Origin: Paracoccaceae bacterium
GTDB taxonomy: Bacteria > Pseudomonadota > Alphaproteobacteria > Rhodobacterales > Rhodobacteraceae
DNA length: 44,374 nt
Direction of reading: 5' to 3'
NCBI GenBank assembly: GCA_947504705.1
Contig: CANNIA010000029.1
Coordinates: 1-44,374, forward strand
Both the position numbers and the translations under genes were made by a program. The notes beneath the pieces were generated by a model, which did no database searches, was not told the origin of the DNA, and saw only the letters and a program-made list of their open reading frames with translations. Shown one piece after another: positions 8,167 through 16,083 of this stretch; the stretch's first letter is position 1; each line of letters begins with the position of its first letter.

Positions 8167-9048
8167 ATGGAGTTCACCGCGCTCCTGACACTGTCCGGCT
8201 TTGATCCGCGCGATGTCGCGGTGATGTTGCATACTCCGGTGCAATCGCATGAAAAGAATGCCCTTATGGCGCTGGTCGACGACTATCCGGACCTGTTTGA
8301 AGCCTATCAGGACAATCACCCTCCCGGACCGGAAGCGACTTTGAAGCGCCGCAAACTCGCCGCTAGCTTTGTGGTAGGAACCAACAGCGAGGCCTATTTC
8401 GTTGGAATGTATCGAATAGCGGGATGGCGTGAGCTTACAGCACTTGAACTGGACGCTGATCCCCGTCGCAAGGCCGTAGAGGAGCGATACCGCGGCAGGA
8501 GTTTTTCGCAACTTGCGACTGACTCGGGTCGCGACGGTCGTGCGGTGTTCGACCTTGTCCCCTTGACCGAGCTTTCTGAACTTAAGGGACGGTTGATCGT
8601 CCAGCGCACGCCAGGGCGCGCCTACATGCGGCTGGCCGAGAACACCAAGCTGGCTGTTCTGGAAATCAAGCGGGATGCGCGCTTTTCGCCGCCCCCTCCG
8701 GACTGGCGAGACTTCGTGGTGTCGACCGACGACCTGCGTGTGCTGCCGCGCGACCACGCAGCCAGACTGGCGGGTTGGCGTGGTGTTTACCTAATCACCG
8801 ATGAGAAAGACGGCGCGCGGTATGTCGGCTCGGCCTATGGGGCCGAGAACCTGCTTGGCCGCTGGCGCGCACATGTTGCCAAGGACAAAGGGGTGACGGC
8901 AGAGCTTGGGCAACGGGACACGTCATCGTTCCGGTTTTCCATTCTGCAACTCTTGCTGCATGATGCGGATGCGGCAGATGTTCAGGCGCTGGAAGCCAAC
9001 TGGAAGACGCGATTGCACACCCGTTCATGGGGGTTGAACAAGAATTGA
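8167..9048 (+). CDS. GIY-YIG nuclease family protein inserted in the ruv operon
   Basis: A 293-residue protein whose C-terminal third (about 205-293) is a GIY-YIG domain. GVYLITD is the GIY strand and RYVGSAYG the YIG strand. An arginine follows in LLGRWRAH, and a glutamate in [15 protein letters not shown] fits the metal-binding position, so the catalytic set looks complete. The first 200 residues ([49 protein letters not shown]) form an unrecognised domain. The gene starts three bases after ruvA and its end overlaps ruvB by 22 bases, so all are probably co-transcribed. Base use is visibly less G/C-biased than the ruv genes. The family call is firm; a role in junction processing is only suggested by location. 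Confidence 0.85.
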   Translation: MEFTALLTLSGFDPRDVAVMLHTPVQSHEKNALMALVDDYPDLFEAYQDNHPPGPEATLKRRKLAASFVVGTNSEAYFVGMYRIAGWRELTALELDADPRRKAVEERYRGRSFSQLATDSGRDGRAVFDLVPLTELSELKGRLIVQRTPGRAYMRLAENTKLAVLEIKRDARFSPPPPDWRDFVVSTDDLRVLPRDHAARLAGWRGVYLITDEKDGARYVGSAYGAENLLGRWRAHVAKDKGVTAELGQRDTSSFRFSILQLLLHDADAADVQALEANWKTRLHTRSWGLNKN

Positions 9049-10073
9049 CTTCCGACCCCACCCTGCGCCCTGACCGGCTGCCCGAGGATACCGACCGCGC
9101 TTTGCGGCCGCAGATGTTGGCCGAGTTTATCGGGCAGGCGGATGCGCGGGCCAATCTGGCGGTGTTCATCGAAAGCGCCCGGATGCGGGGCGAGGCGATG
9201 GATCATACGCTGTTTCATGGGCCTCCGGGGTTGGGGAAGACGACGCTGGCGCAGATCATGGCGCGGGAGTTGGGGGTGGGGTTCCGGATGACCTCGGGGC
9301 CGGTGCTGGCGAAACCGGGCGATCTGGCGGCGATCCTGACCAATCTGGAACCGCGCGATGTGCTGTTCATCGACGAAATTCACCGGCTGTCGCCCATCGT
9401 GGAAGAGGTGCTGTATCCGGCGCTGGAGGATTTCGCGCTGGATCTGGTGATCGGCGAGGGGCCGGCGGCGCGGACGGTGCGGATCGATCTGCAGCCGTTT
9501 ACGCTGGTCGGGGCGACGACGCGGTTGGGGTTGTTGACGACGCCCTTGCGCGACCGGTTCGGGATTCCGACGCGGCTGGAGTTTTACTCGGAAGCGGAGT
9601 TGTTCGAGATCGTGACGCGGGGGGCGCGGCTGATGGGGGTGCAGGCGGAAGCCGAGGGGTGTCGCGAGATTGCCCGTCGTGCGCGGGGCACGCCCCGGAT
9701 CGCGGGGCGTTTGCTGCGCCGGGTGGTGGATTTCGCGCTGGTCGAGGAGGGCGGGCGGATTTCCCGCGCGCTGGCCGACCGGGCGCTGACCCGGCTGGGG
9801 GTGGATCATCTGGGGCTGGATGGGGCCGACCGGCGGTATTTGATCCTGTTGGCCGAGAACTATGGCGGCGGGCCGGTGGGGGTGGAGACGATTGCAGCGG
9901 CTTTGTCGGAGCCTCGCGATGCGATTGAAGAGGTGATCGAGCCGTATCTCTTGCAGCAGGGCCTGATCCTGCGCACTCCGCGCGGGCGGATGCTGGGGGC
10001 CAAGGCCTGGCGGCATCTGGGGCTGGAGGCGCCGAAAGGTCCGGGGCAGGCGGATCTGTTCGAGGCGAAGTAA
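9027..10073 (+). CDS. ruvB: Holliday junction branch-migration ATPase RuvB
   Basis: A 348-residue AAA+ motor of the RuvAB complex. Diagnostic segments are [12 protein letters not shown], Walker [13 protein letters not shown], Walker [12 protein letters not shown], sensor 1 [20 protein letters not shown], the arginine sensor region [14 protein letters not shown], and the winged-helix C-terminus [21 protein letters not shown] 9027 lies inside the 3' end of the GIY-YIG gene; downstream starts would be nonstandard (TTG 9045). The overlap means ruvB translation may depend on the inserted gene. Confidence 0.95.
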   Translation: MGVEQELTSDPTLRPDRLPEDTDRALRPQMLAEFIGQADARANLAVFIESARMRGEAMDHTLFHGPPGLGKTTLAQIMARELGVGFRMTSGPVLAKPGDLAAILTNLEPRDVLFIDEIHRLSPIVEEVLYPALEDFALDLVIGEGPAARTVRIDLQPFTLVGATTRLGLLTTPLRDRFGIPTRLEFYSEAELFEIVTRGARLMGVQAEAEGCREIARRARGTPRIAGRLLRRVVDFALVEEGGRISRALADRALTRLGVDHLGLDGADRRYLILLAENYGGGPVGVETIAAALSEPRDAIEEVIEPYLLQQGLILRTPRGRMLGAKAWRHLGLEAPKGPGQADLFEAK

Positions 10074-10078
10074 ACGGA

Positions 10079-10098
10079 GCGCCTTCGGCGCGTTTTCC
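10079..10098 (+). terminator. Intrinsic terminator of the ruv operon
   Basis: Stem GCGCC (10079-10083), loop TTC, GGCGC (10087-10091), then GTTTTCCTT. It begins six bases after the ruvB stop. The same terminator type precedes the other long copy of the element at 35384. Confidence 0.75.
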
Positions 10099-10203
10099 TT
10101 GTCTCGTCGTCGGGCTTGCGCCTCCTCCTCGGGCATGGGGGCGCTTCGCCCCCCAAAGCCGATAGATTGGCTTTCCCCCCGAGGATATTTGGGGAAGAGA
10201 AAG
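10099..10203. repeat. Dispersed intergenic element A, long copy (three-way fold)
   Basis: Downstream of the ruvB terminator. The outer stem CCTCGGG (10127-10133) pairs with CCCGAGG (10178-10184). Inside are the hairpins GGGGCG/CGCCCC (10138-10143, 10147-10152) and AAAGCC/GGCTTT (10155-10160, 10169-10174). It is followed by ATATTTGGGGAAGAGAAAG. A second long copy is at 35401-35520. The rest of the 188-bp space before the next gene shows nothing else. Confidence 0.75.
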
Positions 10204-10265
10204 CGTTGGGCTTGTTCTTCGTTTTGAGGCGGGGTAGCGGGCGGTAAAGTGGCGCGGAGAGTGGT

Positions 10266-10886
10266 ATGCAAGCGAGTGACGTCGAGGCTTTGTTCACTCG
10301 GGGCGATGGGGCGTATCTGTGCGCGCGCTGGCGGCGGCCGATTGTGCCGGTGGTTTTTGGCGTGGCCGAGGCGAGCTTGCCTGCGTTCAAGGGGGCGATC
10401 GAGGCCGTGGTGGTCTTGGCGGGTCACAAGATGGCTGAGGCCGATCCGGAGTTGGGTGCGAACCTGATGATCTTCTGCTTCCGCGACTGGGACGAGCTTT
10501 TGGCGGTGCCGAACCTTGAGGGGTTGGTGCCCGACCTTGCCGGGGTTGTGGGGCGACTGAAGGTAGCCGGGGCGAACCAGTACCGGACCTATCGGGTCGA
10601 GGCGGATGGGGCAATTCGGGCGGCGCTCGTGTTCTTGCGGATGGATGAGGCGCTGACCGAGGTGCCGGCGGAGACGCTGGCCTTGGCGCAGGCGGTGCAG
10701 GTGATCCTGCTTTGGTCGGAACGGGCTTTTGCGGGGTCCTCTCCGCTGGCGCGGGTGGGGGAGAGGGTGATCCTGCGGCCCGAGATCGCGGGGGTGATCC
10801 GGGCGGCTTATGATCCGGTGCTGCCGGACGTGGCGCGGGACAAGGTGCATGCTTTGCGGCTGGCGGCGCGGGTGGTGGCGGGGTGA
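10266..10886 (+). CDS. Conserved-looking hypothetical protein
   Basis: A 206-residue soluble protein that I do not recognise. It has no signal peptide or membrane span. It opens MQASDVEALFTRGDGAYLCARW and contains RRPIVPVVFGVAEASLPAFKG, a hydrophobic core AIEAVVVLAGHKMAEADPELG, LMIFCFRDWDELL, and the segment ALVFLRMDEALTEVPAETLAL near residue 120. Gene position, between ruvB and ybgC in the same direction, and G/C-rich codon use like its neighbours favour a resident chromosomal gene. An alternative reading is a small alpha/beta enzyme domain; nothing catalytic can be pointed to. The next gene is 150 bp away, beyond an inverted repeat. Confidence 0.7.
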   Translation: MQASDVEALFTRGDGAYLCARWRRPIVPVVFGVAEASLPAFKGAIEAVVVLAGHKMAEADPELGANLMIFCFRDWDELLAVPNLEGLVPDLAGVVGRLKVAGANQYRTYRVEADGAIRAALVFLRMDEALTEVPAETLALAQAVQVILLWSERAFAGSSPLARVGERVILRPEIAGVIRAAYDPVLPDVARDKVHALRLAARVVAG

Positions 10887-10943
10887 CTGTCCACGGTGGG
10901 TGTTTTTCGGATATTGAGGGATATCAATGGGCTGCGTGTGGTC

Positions 10944-10960
10944 GTTTAGAGTTTCTAAAC
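10944..10960. promoter_or_regulatory. GTTTAGA-N3-TCTAAAC inverted repeat upstream of ybgC
   Basis: Perfect 7-3-7 inverted repeat, 76 bp before the ybgC start. A weaker dyad, ATTGA-N6-TCAAT, lies at about 10913-10928. The A/T-rich symmetrical form suits an operator. No known regulator box was recognised. Confidence 0.35.
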
Positions 10961-11036
10961 ATCTTGCCGCGCTGCAAGTTCTGTCTTGCCGGGGCGCAAT
11001 CCGGCCCCTAGCCTGCGGTGAAAGCAGGAAGCCCCG

Positions 11037-11438
11037 ATGCCGCACCAGTTTCGCATTCGCGTCTATTACGAAGACACCGATCTTGCCGGGATCGTCTATT
11101 ACGCCAATTACCTGAAGTTCATCGAGCGCGGGCGGAGCGAGTGGATCGCCTCGCTTGGCATCGACCAGATGGCGCTGCGGGCGGCGGAAGGTGTGGTCTT
11201 TGCCGTGCGGCGGGTTGAGGCGGACTATCTCCGGTCTGCAAAGTTTGGCGATGATCTGGTTGTCGAGACCAGTTTGCAGGCGATTGGCGGGGCACGGTTG
11301 GTGCTGGAGCAGGTGGTCCTGCGTGGAGGCGAGCGGCTGTTCGTGGCGGTGGTGACGCTGGTCTGTCTGACCGATGACGGCCATGCGGCGCGGATGCCGG
11401 CGGAATTGCGGGCGCGGCTGGCGGGGCCTTTGCACTGA
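11037..11438 (+). CDS. ybgC: Tol-Pal-associated acyl-CoA thioesterase YbgC
   Basis: A 133-residue hotdog-fold thioesterase, the first gene of the Tol-Pal cluster. The hallmark FRIRVYYEDTDLAGIVYYAN and NYLKFIERGRSEW contain the active-site Asp of the YbgC/4-hydroxybenzoyl-CoA thioesterase family. The C-terminal strands (GGARLVLEQVVLRGGE and VTLVCLTDDG) complete the fold. Family members hydrolyse short- or long-chain acyl-CoA or acyl-ACP and interact with phospholipid synthesis enzymes. ATG 11037 is preceded by AGGAAGCCCCG. There is a 220-bp gap to tolQ with its own promoter-like signal. Confidence 0.92.
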   Translation: MPHQFRIRVYYEDTDLAGIVYYANYLKFIERGRSEWIASLGIDQMALRAAEGVVFAVRRVEADYLRSAKFGDDLVVETSLQAIGGARLVLEQVVLRGGERLFVAVVTLVCLTDDGHAARMPAELRARLAGPLH

Positions 11439-11465
11439 TCTTTGGTCGGGCCTGGAGCGGGCCGA

Positions 11466-11505
11466 AGGTGCCTCCGGCGGGAGTATTTTTGCCAAGAGGA
11501 AGCCG
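11466..11505. repeat. Dispersed intergenic element A, short copy 2
   Basis: GGTGCCTCCGGCGGGAGTAT, then TTTTGCCAAGAGGAAG, 27 bp after ybgC. It closely resembles copy 1 at 4101, with the small CTCC/GGAG hairpin, a T-run and the A/G-rich AAGAGGAAG tail. Confidence 0.55.
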
Positions 11506-11581
11506 CAGGGTAGAATTGGGGGCGGGCTGGGTGACATCTTCCGTCACATTCCGGCGAAACCCTGCCGTTCACAGAGTTCTG

Positions 11582-11611
11582 TTGGCATTCTCCCTGCAAT
11601 CTTGATAGAAT
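11582..11611 (+). promoter_or_regulatory. Candidate sigma-70 promoter for tolQ
   Basis: TTGGCA (11582-11587), 18-bp spacer, TAGAAT (11606-11611), 47 bp before the tolQ start. Each hexamer is one base off consensus. It would let the tol genes be transcribed apart from ybgC. Confidence 0.5.
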
Positions 11612-11658
11612 CAGTGCTAACGGAGCCGAATAACGGCCCGATCAACAAGAGCAGGCGT

Positions 11659-12354
11659 ATGGACACGAACACCCTTGCGATGGCGCAGGAGATTGATTTC
11701 TCTATGCTCGCCCTTTTTGCCCGCGCGACGCTGACGGTGAAGATCGTCATGCTGATGCTTTTCATCATGTCGTTCTGGAGTTGGGCAATCATCATCCAGA
11801 AGCACCTTATACTGCGCCGGGCGCGGGGTGAGGCAAGCGTGTTTGACCGGGCCTTCTGGTCGGGCGAACCCCTGGACGAGTTGTTCGAGAAGATCGGCGG
11901 CGAACCGCAGGGGCAGTCAGAAAAGATCTTTGCGGCCGGGATGCTGGAGTGGCGGCGCAGTCACAAGCAGGATGGGGGGCTGATCGCGGGCGCGCAGTCG
12001 CGGATTGACCGGGCGATGAACGTGGCGATTTCGCGCGAGAGCGAGTTGATGAACCGGGGCCTGAGTTTCCTTGCGACCACGGGGTCTACGGCGACTTTCA
12101 TCGGGTTGTTCGGCACGGTCTGGGGGATCAAGCATTCTTTCGAGCAGATCGCCATCAGCCAGAACACCAACCTTGCGGTCGTGGCTCCCGGCATTGCCGA
12201 GGCGCTTTTGGCGACGGGCGTGGGTCTGGTTGCGGCTATTCCGGCGGCGGTTTTCTACAACAAGCTTTCGGCGGATATCGACCGGGTTCTGGGCGGCTAT
12301 GAGGCCTTTGCCGACGAATTCGCGACGATCCTGTCGCGCCAGCTGGACGCGTAA
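11659..12354 (+). CDS. tolQ: Tol-Pal system protein TolQ
   Basis: A 231-residue inner-membrane proton-channel subunit (ExbB/TolQ/MotA family). Span 1 is at about residues 17-40 (LTVKIVMLMLFIMSFWSWAI), a cytoplasmic loop holds the middle, and spans 2 and 3 lie in LSFLATTGSTATFIGLFGTV and AEALLATGVGLVAAIPAAVF. The signature GSTATFIGLFGTVWGI is diagnostic. With TolR it converts proton flow into movement of TolA during division. ATG 11659 gives the family's usual length; the frame extends upstream to 11374 but crosses the ybgC end and the element at 11466. TolR starts three bases after the stop. Confidence 0.95.
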   Translation: MDTNTLAMAQEIDFSMLALFARATLTVKIVMLMLFIMSFWSWAIIIQKHLILRRARGEASVFDRAFWSGEPLDELFEKIGGEPQGQSEKIFAAGMLEWRRSHKQDGGLIAGAQSRIDRAMNVAISRESELMNRGLSFLATTGSTATFIGLFGTVWGIKHSFEQIAISQNTNLAVVAPGIAEALLATGVGLVAAIPAAVFYNKLSADIDRVLGGYEAFADEFATILSRQLDA

Positions 12355-12357
12355 GCC

Positions 12358-12852
12358 ATGGGTATGGGCGTTGCGGGATCGGCGGGCGGCGGCGGGCGGC
12401 GCGGTCGCCGCAAGGGGCGGTCTGCCGCGATGAGCGAGATCAACATCACGCCGATGGTCGATGTGATGCTGGTGTTGTTGATCATCTTCATGGTGGCCGC
12501 ACCCATGCTGACAGTAGGCGTGCCGGTCAAGCTGCCGGAGACGGCGGCGACGGCTTTGCCGACCGAGCAGGAAGAGCCGCTGACGATCACGATCACGGCA
12601 GATGGCTCGCTTGCGGTGCAGTCGACGCCGATTGGCGATGAGGAATTGTTGCCGAAGCTGGAGGCGATTGCGAAAGAGCGGACCTCACGCAAGGTGTTCT
12701 TGCGGGCGGACGGGTCGGTGTCCTATGAGCGCGTGGCGCAGGTCATGGGGGCCTTGAACGCGGGCGGATTCAACGAAATTGGTCTGGTGACCGATGCCGC
12801 AGGGCCAAGCTTTGGCGGGGGCGCTGCGTCTCAACCTGATACGGGCGGCTGA
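12358..12852 (+). CDS. tolR: Tol-Pal system protein TolR
   Basis: A 164-residue partner of TolQ (ExbD/TolR family). A basic Gly/Arg-rich N-terminus precedes SEINITPMVDVMLVLLIIFM, the single membrane span carrying the essential Asp of the proton path (ITPMVDVMLVLL). The periplasmic domain (about 55-150) includes the family segment VFLRADGSVSYERVAQVMGAL and ends in a Gly-rich tail. It starts three bases after tolQ and ends ten bases before tolA, so the three are one operon. An internal ATG at 12430 just before SEINITP is a possible shorter start. Confidence 0.94.
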   Translation: MGMGVAGSAGGGGRRGRRKGRSAAMSEINITPMVDVMLVLLIIFMVAAPMLTVGVPVKLPETAATALPTEQEEPLTITITADGSLAVQSTPIGDEELLPKLEAIAKERTSRKVFLRADGSVSYERVAQVMGALNAGGFNEIGLVTDAAGPSFGGGAASQPDTGG

Positions 12853-12862
12853 GGCGTAAGGG

Positions 12863-14029
12863 ATGCCGGTGCAGATGGGCACAGTGGTTTCGGCAGTGGG
12901 GCACGCGGGGTTGATCCTGTGGGTGCTGCTGGGCGATTGGCTGTTTCCCGCCCAGCCGACGCCGGAAATGATCGTGACCTCGGTCAGCATGGTGACGAGT
13001 GCCGAGTTCGATGCCCTGCAGGCGGCGGCGACGCTGAAGCCTGCCGAGGAACCGGCCCCGGTGAAGCCTGAACCCAAGCCAGAACCGAAGCCCGAGCCTA
13101 AGCCGGAACCGCAGCCTGAGCCGGAGCCTGCCGTATTGCCCGAGCCTGCGCCAGAGCCGAAGCCGGAACCTGACCCGCAGCCTGAGCCTGACCCGCAGCC
13201 AGAACCGCAGCCCGAGGTGCCGGTGGCGGCGGAAGAGCAGCCTTTGCCGTCGGTTTCGACCGAGGAAAGCCCATTGCCCGAGGCGGAGGCGATTGTTGCG
13301 CCGCAGCCGGTCGAGGTGACGACTGAAGCCGATACCTCGGACAATCCGACCCCTGCGGTGTCTGAGGACCCGGCGGCGGACGTGGTGATCGAGGATCAGC
13401 CGACCACGGAAACCGTGCCGGAAGATACCGGCGACGTGGTGGAGACCGAGGCCAACACCGATCAGGATGCGCCGACCGGGATGACGACCTCGATCAGGCC
13501 GAAGGCGCGGCCCGAGAAGCCGCCGGAGCCGAAGCCTGATCCGGCGCCTGAACCCGAACCTGCGCCCGACCCGGTTGCGGATACCACGAGCGACCAGCCG
13601 GTCGAGGATCAGCCGAGTGAGGCGTCGATTGATGATCTGCTTGGCGAAGCGGTAGATGTGCCGGTCGAGGAACCCGTCGATACCGGCGGGCAGGACTTGC
13701 CGCAGGGGCCGCCGCTGACGGGGGGCGAGATGGGCAATATCAAGAGCGCCATACAACCGAAATGGAATCTTGGCGCAGCTTCGACCGACGTCTTGAGTAC
13801 GACGATCAAGGTCCTCGTCATTTTCTCGCCCGAAGGAGCCCCAATCTCGGTTGAATTGCTGGAGGCAGACAGTCCAAGTGACGCGGCGACGAGCACCGCT
13901 CTGGCTGCTGCGAAACGCGCGATCTTTAGAGCGTATCAAGACGGCGGAATTCCGCTGCCCCCGGAGAAGTATGAGACCTGGCGCGAGTTCGAGATGGAAT
14001 TCGATGCAAACAGTATGAGGCTGCGGTGA
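12863..14029 (+). CDS. tolA: Tol-Pal system protein TolA with Pro/Glu-rich stalk
   Basis: A 388-residue protein anchored by an N-terminal span (about 7-27, [20 protein letters not shown]). A long low-complexity stalk (about 55-290) starts with [20 protein letters not shown] repeats and becomes Asp/Glu/Thr-rich. The C-terminal globular part (about 290-388: [20 protein letters not shown], then [13 protein letters not shown] and [19 protein letters not shown]) is TolA domain III, which contacts TolB and Pal. Alphaproteobacterial TolA proteins often replace the Ala/Lys helix of E. coli with Pro/Glu stretches. The position between tolR and tolB supports the call. ATG 12863 follows AAGGG. Confidence 0.88.
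   Translation: MPVQMGTVVSAVGHAGLILWVLLGDWLFPAQPTPEMIVTSVSMVTSAEFDALQAAATLKPAEEPAPVKPEPKPEPKPEPKPEPQPEPEPAVLPEPAPEPKPEPDPQPEPDPQPEPQPEVPVAAEEQPLPSVSTEESPLPEAEAIVAPQPVEVTTEADTSDNPTPAVSEDPAADVVIEDQPTTETVPEDTGDVVETEANTDQDAPTGMTTSIRPKARPEKPPEPKPDPAPEPEPAPDPVADTTSDQPVEDQPSEASIDDLLGEAVDVPVEEPVDTGGQDLPQGPPLTGGEMGNIKSAIQPKWNLGAASTDVLSTTIKVLVIFSPEGAPISVELLEADSPSDAATSTALAAAKRAIFRAYQDGGIPLPPEKYETWREFEMEFDANSMRLR
13057..13217 (+). repeat. Short tandem PEPKPEP-coding repeat inside tolA
   Basis: Degenerate repeats of about 6-12 bp (CCNGAACCNAAGCC-like) encode alternating Pro-Glu-Pro-Lys/Gln/Asp. Such tracts can expand or contract by slippage in multiples of six bases without breaking the frame. Confidence 0.65.
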
Positions 14030-14061
14030 TCGCTGTGCTTACTTGCTCGAGCGGTTCACCA

Positions 14062-14075
14062 GGACGTATACGTCC
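14062..14075. promoter_or_regulatory. 14-bp perfect palindrome between tolA and tolB
   Basis: GGACGTATACGTCC, 32 bp after the tolA stop and 57 bp before tolB. The surrounding 103-bp space then becomes purine-rich. It may be an operator for an internal promoter, or a chance palindrome. Confidence 0.35.
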
Positions 14076-14132
14076 GCCGAGTGTGGAACCGAAGCCGAGA
14101 GACGAGAGACAAGAGATAAGAAAGAACGGAGC

Positions 14133-15479
14133 ATGAGGCATATGATCTTACTTCGCGGACTTCTTGCGCAGCTCGTAGTGGTAGCTGCGACGTTCGGGTT
14201 TGCAGGCGCGGCAATGGCGCAAGACTATGAGAGGCCCAGCATCACTTTTGATCAAGGTGTCATCGAACCGATGCCCATCGCGGTGCCGACCTTTATTGAT
14301 GAGGGCGGGGCGGGGGAGTATGCGGCGGCGATCTCGGGGGTTGTGACCTCGGACCTTGAGGGGACCGGGTTTTTTCGCACGATCCCGGAAGAGGCGCAGA
14401 TCAGCAAGATCACCAGCTTTGATGGCGGGATCGCGTTTGAGGATTGGAAGGCGATCAACGCTCAGGTCCTGATCACCGGGGCGGTCAGCATGTCGGGCGA
14501 CCGGATCACGGTGAAATTCCGCGCTTATGACGTGTTCAACGGGCAGGTGCTGGAAGGGGCGGCGTTGCAGTTCGCGGGCACGCCCGACAGCTGGCGGCGG
14601 ATGGCGCACAAGGTTTCGGACGTGATCTATTCCAAGATCACCGGCGAGGGTGGTTATTTTGACAGCCGGGTGGTGTTCGTCAGCGAGGCCGGGCCGAAGG
14701 ACAAGCGGCTGAAGCGGCTGGCGGTGATGGATTATGACGGGGCGAATGTCGCCTATCTGACCGACAGTTCGACCATCGTGCTGGCCCCGCGCTTTTCGCC
14801 GCAGGGGGACCGGATCCTTTATACCAGCTATGAGACCGGCTTTCCCCAGATCACGCTGCTGGACGTGGGCAGCCTTGCCCGCCAGACGCTGGATGCGCAG
14901 GACGGGACGATGACCTTTGCGCCCCGGTTTTCGCCGGATGGGGGTTCGGCTGTGTTCAGCTTGGAACGGGGTGGAAACTCGGACATCTATCTTTTGTCGC
15001 TGAGCAGCGGGCAGTTGACCCAGCTGACCAATGCGCCGTCGATCGAGACCGCCCCAAGCTTTAGCCCGGATGGCAGCCAGATCACGTTTGAGAGCGACCG
15101 GACGGGCGTACCGCAGGTCTATGTGATGCCTGCCTCGGGTGGCGAAGGGACGCGGATTTCGGGGGGCGAGGGACGGTACAGCACGCCGGTCTGGTCGCCG
15201 CGCGGCGATTACATCGCCTTTACCAAGCAGAACGCGGGCCGGTTCCACATTGGCGTCATGCGCGCCGATGGCACGGAAGAGCGGCTTTTGACCGCAAGCT
15301 TCCTGGACGAAGGCCCGACCTGGGCGCCGAATGGCCGCGTGTTGATGTTCACCCGCGAGACCAGTGGGGGCGAGGGGCAGGCAAGTCTGTGGTCGGTCGA
15401 TATCACCGGGCGGAACCTGAAAGAGATCCCGACCGATGGCCCGGCCTCGGACCCGGCCTGGTCGCCTCTTTTGCCGTAA
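14133..15479 (+). CDS. tolB: Tol-Pal system periplasmic protein TolB
   Basis: A 448-residue periplasmic protein. The signal peptide (about 1-28) has core [20 protein letters not shown], cleaved near AMA-QD. An N-terminal domain (about 30-165, up to [20 protein letters not shown]) precedes a six-bladed propeller whose blades show PD40 repeats: [60 protein letters not shown] and [17 protein letters not shown]. TolB binds Pal and TolA at the outer membrane. ATG 14133, with GGAG close before it, keeps the signal peptide complete; ATG 14142 would be slightly shorter. The family call is firm. Confidence 0.95.
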   Translation: MRHMILLRGLLAQLVVVAATFGFAGAAMAQDYERPSITFDQGVIEPMPIAVPTFIDEGGAGEYAAAISGVVTSDLEGTGFFRTIPEEAQISKITSFDGGIAFEDWKAINAQVLITGAVSMSGDRITVKFRAYDVFNGQVLEGAALQFAGTPDSWRRMAHKVSDVIYSKITGEGGYFDSRVVFVSEAGPKDKRLKRLAVMDYDGANVAYLTDSSTIVLAPRFSPQGDRILYTSYETGFPQITLLDVGSLARQTLDAQDGTMTFAPRFSPDGGSAVFSLERGGNSDIYLLSLSSGQLTQLTNAPSIETAPSFSPDGSQITFESDRTGVPQVYVMPASGGEGTRISGGEGRYSTPVWSPRGDYIAFTKQNAGRFHIGVMRADGTEERLLTASFLDEGPTWAPNGRVLMFTRETSGGEGQASLWSVDITGRNLKEIPTDGPASDPAWSPLLP

Positions 15480-15560
15480 TTCGTGATGCGGGGCCGATTC
15501 CCTAAGGCCTGCAAAGCTGCTAATGTGACGCCAATCGAGCCAATAAGAAGGAAGAAATCC

Positions 15561-16079
15561 ATGTCTATCGTCGGAAAGTCGCTGCTTTTCATCGCCGTCC
15601 TTGGCCTTGCCGCCTGTAACAATCCTGACCGCTATGGGGCGGGCGGGGCTGGTGGTGCCGGGGGCGCGGGCGGGATCGACACTACGGGTCTGGGTGATCC
15701 GTCGAACCCCACCTCTATCGCCTATTTCAACCAGACGGTCGGTGACCGGGTGCTGTTCGAGGTTGACCAGTCGACCCTGACCGCCGAGGCGCGCACCGTT
15801 CTTGCGGCGCAAGCTCAGTGGATGATGCAGAACCCGGGCTATGCCGCGATCATCGAAGGCCATGCCGACGAGCAAGGCACGCGGGAATACAACCTTGCGC
15901 TGGGCGCGCGGCGCGCGGCGGCGGTGCAGAACTTCCTGATCAGCCAAGGCATCGCGGCCAACCGGCTGCGCACGATCAGCTATGGCAAGGAACGCCCGCT
16001 GGCGATCTGCTCGGAAGAGTCCTGCTATGCCAAGAACCGTCGCGCCGTGACGGTGCTGTCGGCAGGCGCGGGGGCCTGA
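15561..16079 (+). CDS. pal: Peptidoglycan-associated lipoprotein Pal
   Basis: A 172-residue outer-membrane lipoprotein that tethers the envelope to peptidoglycan. The signal sequence ends in lipobox GLAAC with the lipid-modified Cys at residue 19. A Gly/Ala-rich linker of GAGG repeats follows (about 27-39). The OmpA-like domain (about 65-170) contains FEVDQSTLTAEARTVL, IIEGHADEQGTREYNLALG, ARRAAAVQNFLISQGI and CYAKNRRAVTVL, including the Asp/Arg pair that binds diaminopimelate. ATG 15561 follows AAGGAAG at good spacing. The position between tolB and cpoB is standard. Confidence 0.96.
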   Translation: MSIVGKSLLFIAVLGLAACNNPDRYGAGGAGGAGGAGGIDTTGLGDPSNPTSIAYFNQTVGDRVLFEVDQSTLTAEARTVLAAQAQWMMQNPGYAAIIEGHADEQGTREYNLALGARRAAAVQNFLISQGIAANRLRTISYGKERPLAICSEESCYAKNRRAVTVLSAGAGA

Positions 16080-16083
16080 CCTG

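Noticed and set aside
10927-11115. Plus-strand 62-codon frame before ybgC
   Set aside because: It overlaps the ybgC start in another frame, has no ribosome site, and runs through the dyads.
8982-11537. Very long minus-strand frame (851 codons) across ruvB and ybgC
   Set aside because: Pro/Arg/His-rich translation typical of antisense frames in G/C-biased DNA; it crosses several confident plus-strand genes and two spacers.
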